A stretch of 64,000 bases of DNA from Bradyrhizobium erythrophlei (GCA_900129675.1 FSRD01000001.1:1105501-1169500); one strand, 5' to 3'. Numbered from the stretch's first letter, positions 1 to 9,070 are shown. Notes: generated by a model from the sequence alone, not told the origin. Translations and numbers: made by a program.

Positions 1-25
1 GTCGTCCGGTTGGCAGAGAGAACGC

Positions 26-1873
26 CTAACGCCCTTCCTGCCCGCGACTCCCGTGGTGTTCGTTGTCGTTATCATCGTCGTCCGGCTTGAATTGGGGATC
101 GACGCAGGCAAAGTTTGCAGCGTCGTTCGTCAACCCGGTGCCCTTATAGGCTGCAGTTTGCGGGTAGGGACACAGCGGACGGGTTCCCCCGGCCGGGAAG
201 TTCCTTGCGACCTGCGGATCAAACAGTCCGCCAGGCGGGTACGGCGAGCTGGTGTTCCTGTTAGCCGCCACGATGCGCTTGGGCGCGACGCCATTTTCGA
301 CCCAGGCTGTGATGGCGTTGAGTTCGTTCTCGGCAAAGCTGTCGGTGGCTGCGCCGCCGCCGCAGTGAGCCATGTTCGGCACCATGAAGAGCCTGGCAAA
401 ATCGCCAGCGTCGCCACCCATGCGCCGGTTCATTTTCCGATACCAGCGAGCGATGGCAGCTCCCGAGAAGATGCCGTCATTCACAGAGGAGGAAATGATC
501 AGCTTGCCGCCATGGCGCTTGAATGGACTGAGATCGGTCGACACCGCGGCCATGAAGTCCATCGAGCTTTCGGGGTAGGCCTTGGTCTCGGTGAAGATGT
601 TCGGCGCGTCGGTATCGAAATTGAAGTGGAACACATAGGCTTCCTGCCCGGCAGGTCCTCCGACCGGCGTCACGACAGGAGGCGTCTGGAAGATCATGGG
701 CAATGCTCCCGCCCCCAGCGTGAGATTGATCGCCGTGTTCACACCCGGGACAGGTGCCGTGACGACATTCCAGGCGCCCCAGCCCGCACCGCCGGCGGAG
801 GGTGGCGTCCAAATTCCGGCATCCCAAAACCAGTTTGAGTAGAGCCGTTCGCCATCCGAGTTGACCGGTCCGGCGTATATCTTCTTCAGCGCGCCCACCT
901 GGGCCGAGGTCAGGCAGGTGCCACCATGCGGCGTGCTGCCATGCGGTCCAATCCCGCAGGTGTAATTTGCAAGCGCCGGGAACACCTTCTTGTTGGTGCA
1001 GGCATGGTAGTTGTCGATGATGCCGTCCACCAACCCGTCCAGCGCATCGCAAACACTCAGGATAGCGGCGGAGGCGACCTGGAGGTCCTGGGGCGGAAAG
1101 GTATCGGGAATGAAGGGTTGCCCGTTGGCGTCCTTGCCGGTTGCCAGAGTACCGAGCACCTGCTCGTTCCAGGCTTCGGCCAGGCCTGCTTGCGGCAGGT
1201 TGAAGCCGGGGTTCTGTGAAATGACGCCGTCGAACAGAAATGGGAATTTCTGCGAGGCGACCATGGCATCGCGACCGCCGTTCGAGCAGCCCATGATGTA
1301 GGAGAAGCCCGCCTCGAGGCCATAATACTGGGCGATGATCTGCTTCGAAATCGTCGCCGTCTTTTCAATGCCGTTGTAGCCATAGTCGCTGCGGGCCTGC
1401 GCGTCGATTGCGAAATGTGCCGAGCCTCCGGCATTGGCGTCGTCGTCCTGATATGAACCGAGCAGGCTGTTCGGGCTGTCTTCGTGGCCGCCGTCATCAG
1501 CTGCTATGGCCCAGCCCTGGGCGAGTTCGACGCCCGCGGCGCCTGTTGGATCACTGCGCAGGCTGCCGTCGGTGCCGCCGCCGCCCATCATCTCGAAACG
1601 GCCATGCCAGGTGTTGGGAAGGTTGAGTGCAAAGCCGATACCGTAGGTGAAATGATCGGGATCCTGCGTGCTGGTCCGCTTGTTGATGATGCCGATGACG
1701 TTGCAATAGCCCGACTTTTGGGTCGCGCTCAGGATCTGAGCGTTCGGCAGCGTAAGTCCCGTAAGACCCGCGCAGGACGCGCGCGGGGCTACACCCGATG
1801 CCGGCAGCGCGCCGGCCACGCCGAGCGACGCCCAGCTTGCTGCAATTGTCGATGCCAAGAGTAGTCGCTTCAT
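26..1873 (-). CDS. Tannase/feruloyl esterase family secreted hydrolase
   Basis: This is a 615-residue exported esterase of the tannase/feruloyl esterase family, which cleaves aromatic esters such as gallate or ferulate esters. An N-terminal signal peptide (MKRLLLASTIAASW, then a hydrophobic stretch ending in Ala residues) points to secretion. The nucleophile elbow MGCSNGGRD and the His motif AHCGGG each carry a Cys next to the catalytic residue, the Cys-Ser/His-Cys arrangement typical of the family. The start at 1873 is chosen because GGAGGT lies five bases upstream and the signal peptide begins there; the longer frame upstream lacks both. The C-terminus is an odd Asp/His-rich tail. It is divergent from a MarR regulator. 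The substrate cannot be told from sequence. Confidence 0.88.
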   Translation of the reverse strand: MKRLLLASTIAASWASLGVAGALPASGVAPRASCAGLTGLTLPNAQILSATQKSGYCNVIGIINKRTSTQDPDHFTYGIGFALNLPNTWHGRFEMMGGGGTDGSLRSDPTGAAGVELAQGWAIAADDGGHEDSPNSLLGSYQDDDANAGGSAHFAIDAQARSDYGYNGIEKTATISKQIIAQYYGLEAGFSYIMGCSNGGRDAMVASQKFPFLFDGVISQNPGFNLPQAGLAEAWNEQVLGTLATGKDANGQPFIPDTFPPQDLQVASAAILSVCDALDGLVDGIIDNYHACTNKKVFPALANYTCGIGPHGSTPHGGTCLTSAQVGALKKIYAGPVNSDGERLYSNWFWDAGIWTPPSAGGAGWGAWNVVTAPVPGVNTAINLTLGAGALPMIFQTPPVVTPVGGPAGQEAYVFHFNFDTDAPNIFTETKAYPESSMDFMAAVSTDLSPFKRHGGKLIISSSVNDGIFSGAAIARWYRKMNRRMGGDAGDFARLFMVPNMAHCGGGAATDSFAENELNAITAWVENGVAPKRIVAANRNTSSPYPPGGLFDPQVARNFPAGGTRPLCPYPQTAAYKGTGLTNDAANFACVDPQFKPDDDDNDNEHHGSRGQEGR

Positions 1874-2415
1874 AGACACCTCCCTCACTTCGTTATGCTT
1901 GATCAGAACCGGTAACCACTCGATGCCGCAGTCGCCTTTCGCAAGACGGTCGGCGGGATCAATGAAAATGTCATCGCAGGTTGAGGGCCTCGACGCGCGG
2001 CCTTGCAACGTCGCACGGAATTCGATTCCTGCATTGCGGTGGAGGGGCGTGCGCGATCGATGTCATTTCGCGACAATGCCGCGAAATGTTGCACGGGGCA
2101 GCGCCCACTGATCGTGGAGGGCATGGACGTTCTCTCCCATCGAGCTGCTCTTTTGGGGCGGCAGCGCTTTGCGGTCATTGACCTGCTGGCTATCAACGTA
2201 GCGAATGCCATGTAGCCTTGTCAACATCGGCGCCTGACGGTTGGGTCGCGCCGCGAACGAAGTCTTGTAGTGACCCCGTGAGACGGAGGCTCGATCCCGG
2301 CAACCGTAAACCCCGACGCCACATTCGCTTTTCGATCGGAGGCGGCTGCTATAGACTGAAACGAATCTCGGGACTTCGGCTCGGTGGGGCAGACTTGCAT
2401 GAAGGTCGTTTAGCG
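1874..2415. other. Divergent intergenic region, tannase/marR
   Basis: About 540 bases separate the two divergent starts. No convincing gene is seen. Short frames here lack ribosome sites and family resemblance. The region holds a strong palindrome at 2064-2088 and presumably both promoters. Confidence 0.6.
2064..2088. promoter_or_regulatory. 9-bp-arm palindrome, candidate MarR operator
   Basis: CATTTCGCG (2064-2072) and CGCGAAATG (2080-2088) form a perfect inverted repeat around a seven-base spacer. It lies between the divergent tannase and marR genes. MarR-family dimers bind palindromes of about this size, so it is a candidate operator, but binding is an inference. Confidence 0.5.
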
Positions 2416-2967
2416 ATGGAGCCGGAAAACCCGCCCCCCCGGGCGCGGACTGCCAAACGGCTGCGCCGGATTGGCATCAAGGCGAAGCCTTCAAGACCGA
2501 AGCCTCGAAAGCAGCCGCCGAGAAAGTCGGTGCGGGTGAAGCCGGTCGCCTTGGGTGACTTGTCGCAGTCACTGGGCTATCGAATCCGCCGGGCTCAATT
2601 GTGGGTCTTCAAGGAAGTCAGCCGAAAATTGGCCTCTCTTGACATCAGCCCTGCCCAATACTCCGTTCTATGTGTCATCGATGCCAATCCCGGGGTCAAT
2701 CAGCTCGCCATCGCGCAGGTCCTGTCCATCGAACGCGCGGGTCTGGGGAGACTGGTGGACCACCTCGAGCAGCGGGGCCTGGTGGGGCGCACCGCCTCCG
2801 CGATCAACCGACGCTACTACGTGTTGCACCTGACGGACGCGGGCACGACGTTGCTTGCGCGACTCCAGTCGGCCGTCGCCGAAGCCGAAAAGGACCTGGC
2901 CAAGAAAGTCGGAGCACGCGCCTATCGGCAATTGCAGCAGGCGCTGTCGATCTTCTTGAATGATTAG
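2416..2967 (+). CDS. MarR-family transcriptional regulator
   Basis: This is a 183-residue winged-helix regulator of the MarR family. The core runs from about residue 50 (LGYRIRRAQLWVFKEVSRKL) through the recognition region (NQLAIAQVLSIERAGLGRLV) to the wing (RRYYVLHLTDAG). The first 45 residues are a Lys/Arg/Pro-rich tail not needed by the fold. The ATG at 2416 is preferred over the longer frame beginning at 2218 because the extra 66 residues resemble nothing and an AAGG element precedes 2416. MarR proteins often sense phenolic ligands, which fits the divergent tannase-like gene. The specific ligand is unknown. Confidence 0.85.
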   Translation: MEPENPPPRARTAKRLRRIGIKAKPSRPKPRKQPPRKSVRVKPVALGDLSQSLGYRIRRAQLWVFKEVSRKLASLDISPAQYSVLCVIDANPGVNQLAIAQVLSIERAGLGRLVDHLEQRGLVGRTASAINRRYYVLHLTDAGTTLLARLQSAVAEAEKDLAKKVGARAYRQLQQALSIFLND

Positions 2968-3018
2968 TTGTGATCTGTTCCGAGGCGACGGCCGAGCCAA
3001 AGACGCCGCCAAGCGATC

Positions 3019-3981
3019 CTACCCACAAGCAATCAATGCCCCCTCACGGTCGCAGCTTTCGCCTGAAAAGTGTGCGCCTGGTGCGTGACCAAAACGCTGA
3101 CGAAATCTTCTCGCGAAATGGCTGTAATCGCGAAAACCGGATGCGTACGCAATCTCTCTGAGCGCCTGACTTGCGCCAAGGGCGGATTGGCGCTGTAGAA
3201 GATGCGCGGCGTAATCTAGACGGAATGAATAGATGAATTCACTGCACGTCGAGCCGCGCTCCGTAAACAGTTTCTGGAGATAACGCAATGAAATCCCCGC
3301 TCTTGTCGCCACCTCAAAAGGGTCGAGATCGGGATCGACGAAGCCGTCCTTGATGACGCCACGCACACGCATGAACAGCTTGTCCGAGTGACGCGCTGGC
3401 GCCGGATCACTCGGCGCAAAAAGGGCGCCCACAAGATCATGGACCGCGAGCCGCATGTAGCATTCAGTACGCGAGCGGGGCGCTTCTTCTTCCCCGGCAT
3501 TGCGGATCAAATCAAGGAGAAGGCGGCCGACAACCGTTCCGTTGCGCCGGCAGAGCCCACCCCGCGGCTCGAATCCGAGATGCGATACCAGGGCCTGGCG
3601 CGGCAAAAGAAGAGCCATGGTATTCCAGGACTCGTGCGCGTTGCCGGCAAAAAATGTGGCCGGCCGACCCACATCCACGAGTACAACATCGCCGACACCG
3701 AAGCGCACGGCTTCTTCGTTGTGGGTCATTGCCGAGCGGCCCGCGAGTTGAAAGAGCACGACATAGTGGTCTGCGCCATCGGCGCGAACATCCCGGTGCG
3801 TGCGCTCGACCACATAGGCATTTGAACCGACCTCAGCCGCAATGAGTCCGTAGGCACTAATGGGACGCACCCAGCCGGCAAACGCTTTGGGGTCGATCAC
3901 CTGCGGGTCGAACCGCCCCCCCATCTTTCGGATCTGATTTTTCCATGCCTCGAAGTGCAAATGTGGTGGAGCAGGGATCAT
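3019..3981 (-). CDS. AraC-family transcriptional regulator
   Basis: A 320-residue regulator with an N-terminal AraC-binding-like sensor domain (about residues 30-190) and a C-terminal double helix-turn-helix (about 210-310; ISLRYLQKLF and IAYASGFRDYSHFARRFRQR are visible). Overall plan resembles FeaR-like activators of aromatic-amine or aldehyde catabolism genes. The start is set at the ATG at 3981, with GGAGG five bases upstream; a GTG four codons earlier overlaps that ribosome site. It is convergent with marR. No obvious target lies beside it, because an insertion sequence follows its upstream region. Confidence 0.86.
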   Translation of the reverse strand: MIPAPPHLHFEAWKNQIRKMGGRFDPQVIDPKAFAGWVRPISAYGLIAAEVGSNAYVVERTHRDVRADGADHYVVLFQLAGRSAMTHNEEAVRFGVGDVVLVDVGRPATFFAGNAHESWNTMALLLPRQALVSHLGFEPRGGLCRRNGTVVGRLLLDLIRNAGEEEAPRSRTECYMRLAVHDLVGALFAPSDPAPARHSDKLFMRVRGVIKDGFVDPDLDPFEVATRAGISLRYLQKLFTERGSTCSEFIYSFRLDYAAHLLQRQSALGASQALREIAYASGFRDYSHFARRFRQRFGHAPGAHFSGESCDREGALIACG

Positions 3982-4377
3982 GGGAGCCTCCACTTCTCAA
4001 ACAACACTCGGCTCGTGGCTGCCGATAGGAACGGTGGGCGCCACACGGAATGCAGGTCGGCGACTGCGCTTCTCTCAAACGGGCAGCTGCCTGCTCCTCC
4101 GCTGAGGTCAGCAAAGTCTCGGAGGTTCATTGGCCAAAATGAGGACAGCAGAGATCACGTCTTATCAAATTATTTCGGGGCGAACGAACCCATTTTACCC
4201 TCCACCCCGCAGCTCCGATGAAAACTGCAAGCCGTGTATTGCGGTTGATGCCGTGAAAGCAAATGGAAAATAAGACAGCATGATCGATACGAACTCGTCC
4301 AAATCCTTCACTAGCCCGAAGTTTTCGCGTGGGAAGTGTGCAAGGGATTGATCCGACTCGATAAGTTGACGGTCGGT
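3982..4377. other. Intergenic region between araC and IS1634-type element
   Basis: Roughly 400 bases upstream of the AraC gene. No gene was recognised. A part next to 4378 may be older sequence displaced by the insertion sequence; nothing more can be supported. Confidence 0.5.
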
Positions 4378-6209
4378 GTTTTCAATTACTGGACACGCAG
4401 CGGGTCGAGATCGAGCAGCTTGAACGCGGCCTCCTGGAGGGAGGTAGGTCTGGAATGGAGCGTGAAGCGGTGCTTGGCGTGAAGGGGCACGCGCATCGTG
4501 TTTCGGACCAGCGTGCCGAGATGGGCGATGAGCGCATTGAAGCTCATGACATGATGGCCGTCGGCTGATCGCTTTGTTGCCTTCTTGGCCTTCGCCGCCT
4601 CAGATGGTTCGGTCTTGGCGACGGGAGACGTCCGTTCTCCCCGGGCGGCCTCAAGGTCGGTGTCGTGGAACAACAGCGGCGCCAAGGCGTCTCGCAAGTG
4701 CCATTCGACGTGATAGGCCAGCATGCACAGGAAGACATGGGCCCGCACGTGCTGTGCCGTCCAGTGGCGGATCGGCCGTATTTCGAGATCGATGGTTTTC
4801 ATGGACCGGAAGCTGCGTTCGACTCGCGACAGGTCCTTGTAGGCCTGAACCGCCTCTGCAGCGTCGAGATGCCCAGCGGATATGCTGGTCCGGATGACGT
4901 AGATGCCGTCGAGGCGAGCCTCTTCCTCGATCTGCTCGATCCGTCGCTGCCATGAGAGATAGCCATCGGCCACTTCGACGTCGAAGTGCTTGGCCATCTT
5001 CTTGCGGTCCAAAACCGCACCGACCGCCATGCCGATCTGGGCGGAACTACGCAACGGAGAGTGTTTGCGCTGGACCTGTGCCTGAACCCGAGCAAGTTCG
5101 TGCTCGGTCGCGGCCAGCAGATCCTCGCGCTTGCGGGCTCGTTCGGCCGCCAGATCGCGATTGCGACAGACGATCAGCCGCTCGCCCGGGAACAAGTCAG
5201 GGGCGCTGATCTCGGCGAGATCGCGGTCATCGAACAGCGACAGCTGCAGCGGCCCGTTCTCCGCCGCCAACGCCTGGATCGCCGGCGCGCGTAGGCAGGT
5301 GATCCAATCAACTCCTGCCGGCTTCAGATCATCGCGGATGCGCGCCGAGGTGATCATTCCCCGATCGCCAACCAACACCATGCGGCTGATTCCGAAGCGA
5401 TCCTTGATCTTTTCGACTTGAGAGCTCAGCGTCTTCGGGTCGGCCGTATTGCCGTCAAAGACTTCAACCGCAATCGGCAGCCCCTCGCGCGTACAGAGCA
5501 GCCCGTAGACAATCTGCGGCCGATCGCGCCGGTGATCGCGGCTGTGTCCATAGCGCGCCAGTGGACAGCAACGGCCCTCAAAGTAGGACGAACTGACGTC
5601 GTAGAGCACCAGCACGCCGTCCTGGAGATGTCGCCGCGCCAAGCCGTTCTCGATCCGGCTCTGGCGATCGACCAGCCAATCGAGCGCCTCATAGGCCTCG
5701 CGCTCCTTCACCTTGCCCAGGCGCAGAACCGATCCGAGGCTGGAGATTGCCGTCTCCTGATCCACCGCCCGTACAAAGCCAAGCTTCGAACGTGGCGCAA
5801 TCAACCGATCCACGATCATGGCTACCACCAGATCGCAATGGCGCCGCGATGCCTCATCCTTCGTCGTGCTTAAAATCAGCCGATCCAGTGCAATTCTGCG
5901 GATCGTCCCGAGCGCCGCTGCAACATGACCGTGAGGCAACGAGCGCTCGATTTGAATCTCGTCCGGTCCGGTGCCAATCACCGTACCGCCCTTGAGCAGA
6001 GCCTTCAGTCCGCCGATCAAATCCACCGGCAGCTTGCTCAGATTGGCCAAGGTCCGCTTCTGCGCGCGGCCATGCTCGTCGCGATACGCCTCCCGCAACA
6101 GCACCGCGGGCGGCGAGCCTCGATTGGGAATCGTCTCGATGAACATTCCCGGATCGAATCACATCTCGACTGATTTGGGAATCCCATTACATGGATACAA
6201 ACTGAAAAC
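4378..6209 (-). mobile_element. IS1634-family insertion sequence, ends tentative
   Basis: The single gene inside is an IS1634-type transposase. Candidate terminal repeats start with GTTTTCA at 4378-4384 and its complement TGAAAAC at 6203-6209; over 20 bases the two ends agree at 13 positions. The left repeat abuts the transposase stop codon. I found no convincing target-site duplication, so the exact ends are uncertain. Confidence 0.5.
4386..6146 (-). CDS. IS1634-family transposase
   Basis: A 586-residue DDE transposase. The N-terminus (MFIETIPNRGSPPAVLLRE) and a DDE domain with VLYDVSSSYFEG and GDRGMITS are characteristic of the IS1634 branch of the IS4-like superfamily, as is the length. 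A late segment, YKDLSRVERSFRSMK, carries the Y-R-E motif of IS4-type enzymes with its catalytic Glu. The frame is open throughout, with no stop or shift, so the enzyme may be active. It moves only its own element. Confidence 0.9.
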   Translation of the reverse strand: MFIETIPNRGSPPAVLLREAYRDEHGRAQKRTLANLSKLPVDLIGGLKALLKGGTVIGTGPDEIQIERSLPHGHVAAALGTIRRIALDRLILSTTKDEASRRHCDLVVAMIVDRLIAPRSKLGFVRAVDQETAISSLGSVLRLGKVKEREAYEALDWLVDRQSRIENGLARRHLQDGVLVLYDVSSSYFEGRCCPLARYGHSRDHRRDRPQIVYGLLCTREGLPIAVEVFDGNTADPKTLSSQVEKIKDRFGISRMVLVGDRGMITSARIRDDLKPAGVDWITCLRAPAIQALAAENGPLQLSLFDDRDLAEISAPDLFPGERLIVCRNRDLAAERARKREDLLAATEHELARVQAQVQRKHSPLRSSAQIGMAVGAVLDRKKMAKHFDVEVADGYLSWQRRIEQIEEEARLDGIYVIRTSISAGHLDAAEAVQAYKDLSRVERSFRSMKTIDLEIRPIRHWTAQHVRAHVFLCMLAYHVEWHLRDALAPLLFHDTDLEAARGERTSPVAKTEPSEAAKAKKATKRSADGHHVMSFNALIAHLGTLVRNTMRVPLHAKHRFTLHSRPTSLQEAAFKLLDLDPLRVQ

Positions 6210-6533
6210 TACTTTCCGCCCATCCGCCTGAAAGGATTCGTCTTTCAGGTCAAACCAAGCGCAAACTTCGGACTAGCGCGTGATGAATGCGGCGGCTTCT
6301 TTTTGGGAGGCCGCGTTGATCTGCAACGTTCAGCGATGCAACTCGTGCCGCCGCGGCAATTCTGCATTTCATTGATGATCGCCGGAATTTGTGCGTCGTG
6401 TGCCTGCGACGCCCTTTGATGGGTATGGGCGCGCACTAACACTTGCATCGCCAATCAAACGGAATAGGTCGCCGAAGCCGGGCTCACACTTCCACCCAGA
6501 GCTAAGGTCAAACATGCTGAAATAGAGGTTAAC
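6210..6533. other. Intergenic region upstream of DUF3050 gene
   Basis: About 320 bases between the insertion sequence and the DUF3050 start. No gene recognised; it should contain the promoter of the downstream gene. AGAGG sits shortly before the ATG at 6534. Confidence 0.45.
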
Positions 6534-7385
6534 ATGCAGAAACAGGACCGTTACTGCCTCTCCAATCTTCGCTCGCAGTTGCTGGATCATCCCGTTTACG
6601 CGGAAGTCGCTTCTGTCGAGGATTTGAGGCGGTTCATGCAAGATCATGTCTTCGCCGTCTGGGATTTCATGTCGCTCCTGAAGCGGTTGCAGCAAGACTT
6701 GACGTGTACAGACGTGCCGTGGTTCCCGGCAGGAAACGCAAAAGCTGCGCGCCTGATCAACGACATCGTTATCGGCGAGGAAACCGATGTCGATCCGGAC
6801 GGCTCTTATGTCAGCCACCTCGATTTATACCTCCGCGCCATGGAGGACGTCGGCGCCAGCACGCACCAATTCGACACGTTCCGTTCACTGGCACGGGCCG
6901 GTACATCGATCGAAGCGGCTATGATGCAGACCGAGGTGCCGCCACATGTGCAGGCCTTTGTCGCGCATACGATGATGCTGGCCCAGTCAGGATCGACGGA
7001 AGAAGTGTTGGCGGCGTTCTTCTACGGCCGTGAGGACATCATCCCGGAGATGTTCAGCAGGCTGCGAAACATCCTCCCTGGTGCGAGGAAGACCAACGAT
7101 CCCTTGCGCCATTTTGTCTACTATATCGAGCGGCACATTGAGCTCGATGGTGACAGTCACGGGCCAATGGGGCGGGAGCTGCTCGATGGATTGGTTGCGG
7201 ACTCGCCGCAGAAGGACGAGCGGGCGCTGCACGCAGCGTGCAACAGCATCAAGGCTCGGATCGACCTTTGGGATGGTACATTAAGCATACTTCGTGACAT
7301 GCGCACGAAGAAGGCCACGCCCCTTATCCAAGCCGGCGGACGGCAGATGGGCGAAGCCCGGGCGATCTCAGGACGAGCGCACTGA
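6534..7385 (+). CDS. DUF3050 protein, heme-oxygenase-like fold
   Basis: A 283-residue cytosolic protein of the DUF3050 family, recognised by FMQDHVFAVWDFMSLLKRLQ (residues 34-53) and LINDIVIGEETD. The family belongs to the heme-oxygenase-like/TenA-like fold, some members of which are di-iron oxidases. Candidate metal ligands are visible: His38, Glu82/Glu83, His95, Glu199, His201 and His209 (IERHIELDGDSHG), matching the E/H spacing of that superfamily. The substrate is not known. It stands alone, with a terminator-like hairpin directly downstream. Confidence 0.82.
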   Translation: MQKQDRYCLSNLRSQLLDHPVYAEVASVEDLRRFMQDHVFAVWDFMSLLKRLQQDLTCTDVPWFPAGNAKAARLINDIVIGEETDVDPDGSYVSHLDLYLRAMEDVGASTHQFDTFRSLARAGTSIEAAMMQTEVPPHVQAFVAHTMMLAQSGSTEEVLAAFFYGREDIIPEMFSRLRNILPGARKTNDPLRHFVYYIERHIELDGDSHGPMGRELLDGLVADSPQKDERALHAACNSIKARIDLWDGTLSILRDMRTKKATPLIQAGGRQMGEARAISGRAH

Positions 7386-7391
7386 CCAGGC

Positions 7392-7434
7392 AAGACACAG
7401 GACCCGCCGCTTCCAGGCGGCGGGCCCGTGTCTT
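7392..7434 (+). terminator. Strong hairpin after DUF3050 gene
   Basis: AAGACAC (7392-7398) pairs with GTGTCTT (7428-7434) and CCCGCCGC (7403-7410) pairs with GCGGCGGG (7417-7424), giving a long GC-rich stem with a six-base loop just after the stop at 7385. No clear U-run follows. Confidence 0.6.
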
Positions 7435-7688
7435 ACGGCGAAAGTAGCGGTCGCCGGGGCATTGTCCCGTTGTCTCCCGGCATCCGTTGCGTCGCAGTTG
7501 CAATGATGGATCACACTCGCGGCAAGCACGCGCTCCAGTCCAACGCAGTGGATGTTCGCATAATATTTTATGGAACGCCCGCTTCTGGCGCAAAACGGTC
7601 GTTTCGCAAGCGAACCGGAAGCAGTTGCGCTGGCTTGTGCACTCAAATTTGAATCGCCTCCCGACAGCCGGCCGTCTATGGTGTGCTT
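7435..7688. other. Gene-poor stretch downstream of hairpin
   Basis: About 250 bases in which I see only shadow frames; it presumably contains the promoter of the small secreted protein that follows. Confidence 0.4.
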
Positions 7689-8048
7689 ATGTCGCGCTTC
7701 GTGTTTTTGTCGATTGCTATCGTCCTATCGCTGCTGCCGGTCGTCGCGCCGGCTGCGCCGGCTCATAACCGGCCGGCGCCACGCTGGCACGGCTACGGCT
7801 TCCTGCCGGGCTATCATCAGCCCCCGAATAACAGCCTTCCAGCTTACGCCCAGAAAGCTTCGGTTTTGCGCATGGCGCGCCGCAACCGGCGCCCTTGGTA
7901 TATCGATCCGGTCCCAAGTTATTACGGGTACGATGGCGACTGGCACTATTTCGGCCGGCCTGGCTTTTACGGCGGTCGCTACAATGGCGGCACCTTTGGC
8001 CCTTGCTGGACGCGGACGCCGATCGGGCCAGCCTGGAATTGCGGCTGA
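7689..8048 (+). CDS. Small secreted Gly/Tyr/Pro-rich protein
   Basis: A 119-residue protein starting MSRFVFLSIAIVLSLLP, a clear signal peptide ending in an Ala-rich cleavage region. The mature part is basic and rich in Tyr, Gly, Trp and Pro (YYGYDGDWHYFGRPGFYGG), with two Cys near the end. Proteins of this style are common, uncharacterised exported products in Bradyrhizobium. The ATG at 7689 is preferred over a GTG two codons earlier. Function unknown. Confidence 0.6.
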   Translation: MSRFVFLSIAIVLSLLPVVAPAAPAHNRPAPRWHGYGFLPGYHQPPNNSLPAYAQKASVLRMARRNRRPWYIDPVPSYYGYDGDWHYFGRPGFYGGRYNGGTFGPCWTRTPIGPAWNCG

Positions 8049-8391
8049 TCAAGCCAAGGCTAAGCTGTTGGACGCGCGCGCCGTGCGTTTTTCCGAGCCG
8101 TGCAGCGGATACGCTTTGTCGCTTGGCAGCGACCTTGGCGACCTCGCGAGCGTACTTGGCGAACAACAGCGCCACCAGCTGATCGACCGATATCGCCAGT
8201 AGCCGCCGGGCGAGGAGCCACGTTCCTACCACTCGCGAGGCGCGCAGTTGGTCAATCGTAAACCTAAGTATCATCGTCTCAAACATATGTAAGGCACTGA
8301 TGAACGTCTGTGCAATGGTCCGGTCCGTCTCTCTGTGATTGGTTGTAGTTCGACGGCGTTATGCCGTTCGAACCGGGATTGCGGAGGCGAT
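8049..8391. other. Intergenic stretch with a doubtful minus-strand frame
   Basis: About 340 bases. On the minus strand, 8286 down to about 8049 encodes a fairly protein-like stretch (MFETMILRFTIDQL...), but that frame continues antisense through the secreted-protein gene to 7717, has no recognised relatives and no good ribosome site. I do not call it a gene. Confidence 0.35.
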
Positions 8392-8586
8392 ATGCTGAGC
8401 AAGGAATATCTGGAAACGGCACGGACCATTCACCGGGCGGCCCAAACAATGACCGACCCACACGTTGCGCGTCAGCTTGAGGCGCTTGCCGAGGACTATG
8501 AGCGGCGAGCTGAGAAAGCCGCACACGCCGATGCGGCCAAGGCATTGGCCCGGTCAGCTGCCCGCGAATGTGAAGCACTATCATGA
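8392..8586 (+). CDS. Small charged helical protein, hypothetical
   Basis: A 64-residue protein beginning MLSKEYLETARTIHRAAQTM, almost entirely predicted helix and rich in Ala, Glu and Arg. GGAGG lies just before the ATG at 8392, which decides the start over the longer frame. Its stop overlaps the start of the next tiny gene (ATGA), so the two are probably translationally coupled. Similar small proteins occur widely in rhizobia without known function. Confidence 0.65.
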   Translation: MLSKEYLETARTIHRAAQTMTDPHVARQLEALAEDYERRAEKAAHADAAKALARSAARECEALS

Positions 8587-8738
8587 ACGTCGCCATCCAG
8601 AAGCTTAACGGCTTGTGGCACCTCATCGTCGGGTCGTGTCAGATCCGGACTCCGTTCCTGGAGACGCAGGACCGCGCGTTGGTCGTTGCGCACGCCCGCC
8701 GATTCTACCCGGGCGCCAAGATCCTCGAACGCGACTGA
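8583..8738 (+). CDS. 51-residue hypothetical protein, coupled to upstream gene
   Basis: This short frame starts at an ATG overlapping the stop of the 64-residue gene (ATGA) and encodes 51 residues beginning MNVAIQKLNGLWHLIVGS. It contains an AHARRFYPGAKILERD tail. The coupling, balanced composition and termination directly after a sensible C-terminus suggest a real small gene. Function unknown. Confidence 0.55.
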   Translation: MNVAIQKLNGLWHLIVGSCQIRTPFLETQDRALVVAHARRFYPGAKILERD

Positions 8739-8896
8739 CGGTGAAGAAGGGAAGCTTCGAGCGATGATCGGCTGAGCGCTGCCGGTGTCCAATGCCTAAC
8801 TAAAGAAAGTTTTAATGGTAACGGTGCGGTTGTCTCTTAGCTGAACATTGTCTGACCGTTGTGCAGATCATGAACGATACACAAGGAGCCGATGAC

Positions 8897-8980
8897 ATGA
8901 ACGATCATGATGTATGGATCAGTTATTCGCACTGGGGCATGTTTTCACTGGAACGAAAATCAGGTCCAGGCGCTTGCTAA
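8897..8980 (+). CDS. Possible 27-residue leader-like ORF
   Basis: A tiny frame starting MNDHDVWISYSHWGMF has a good AAGGAG ribosome site eight bases upstream. It is aromatic-rich and ends at TAA. It could be a genuine small peptide, the remains of a longer gene, or chance. No family recognised. Confidence 0.25.
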   Translation: MNDHDVWISYSHWGMFSLERKSGPGAC

Positions 8981-9070
8981 TAGCGGAGCGGTCGAATTGA
9001 TCCAGCCGGACAATTCACGCTTCGACTGCAGTTGCCAGCCAACAAACACGACATTCCGGAGGTCAGGCTT

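Noticed and set aside
7717..8286. 189-residue minus-strand frame
   Set aside because: Its first 80 residues look protein-like, but the rest is antisense to a signal-peptide gene and no ribosome site or family was found.
8340..8390. tRNA-like GTTCGAACC patch
   Set aside because: No matching acceptor, D or anticodon arms can be drawn around it.
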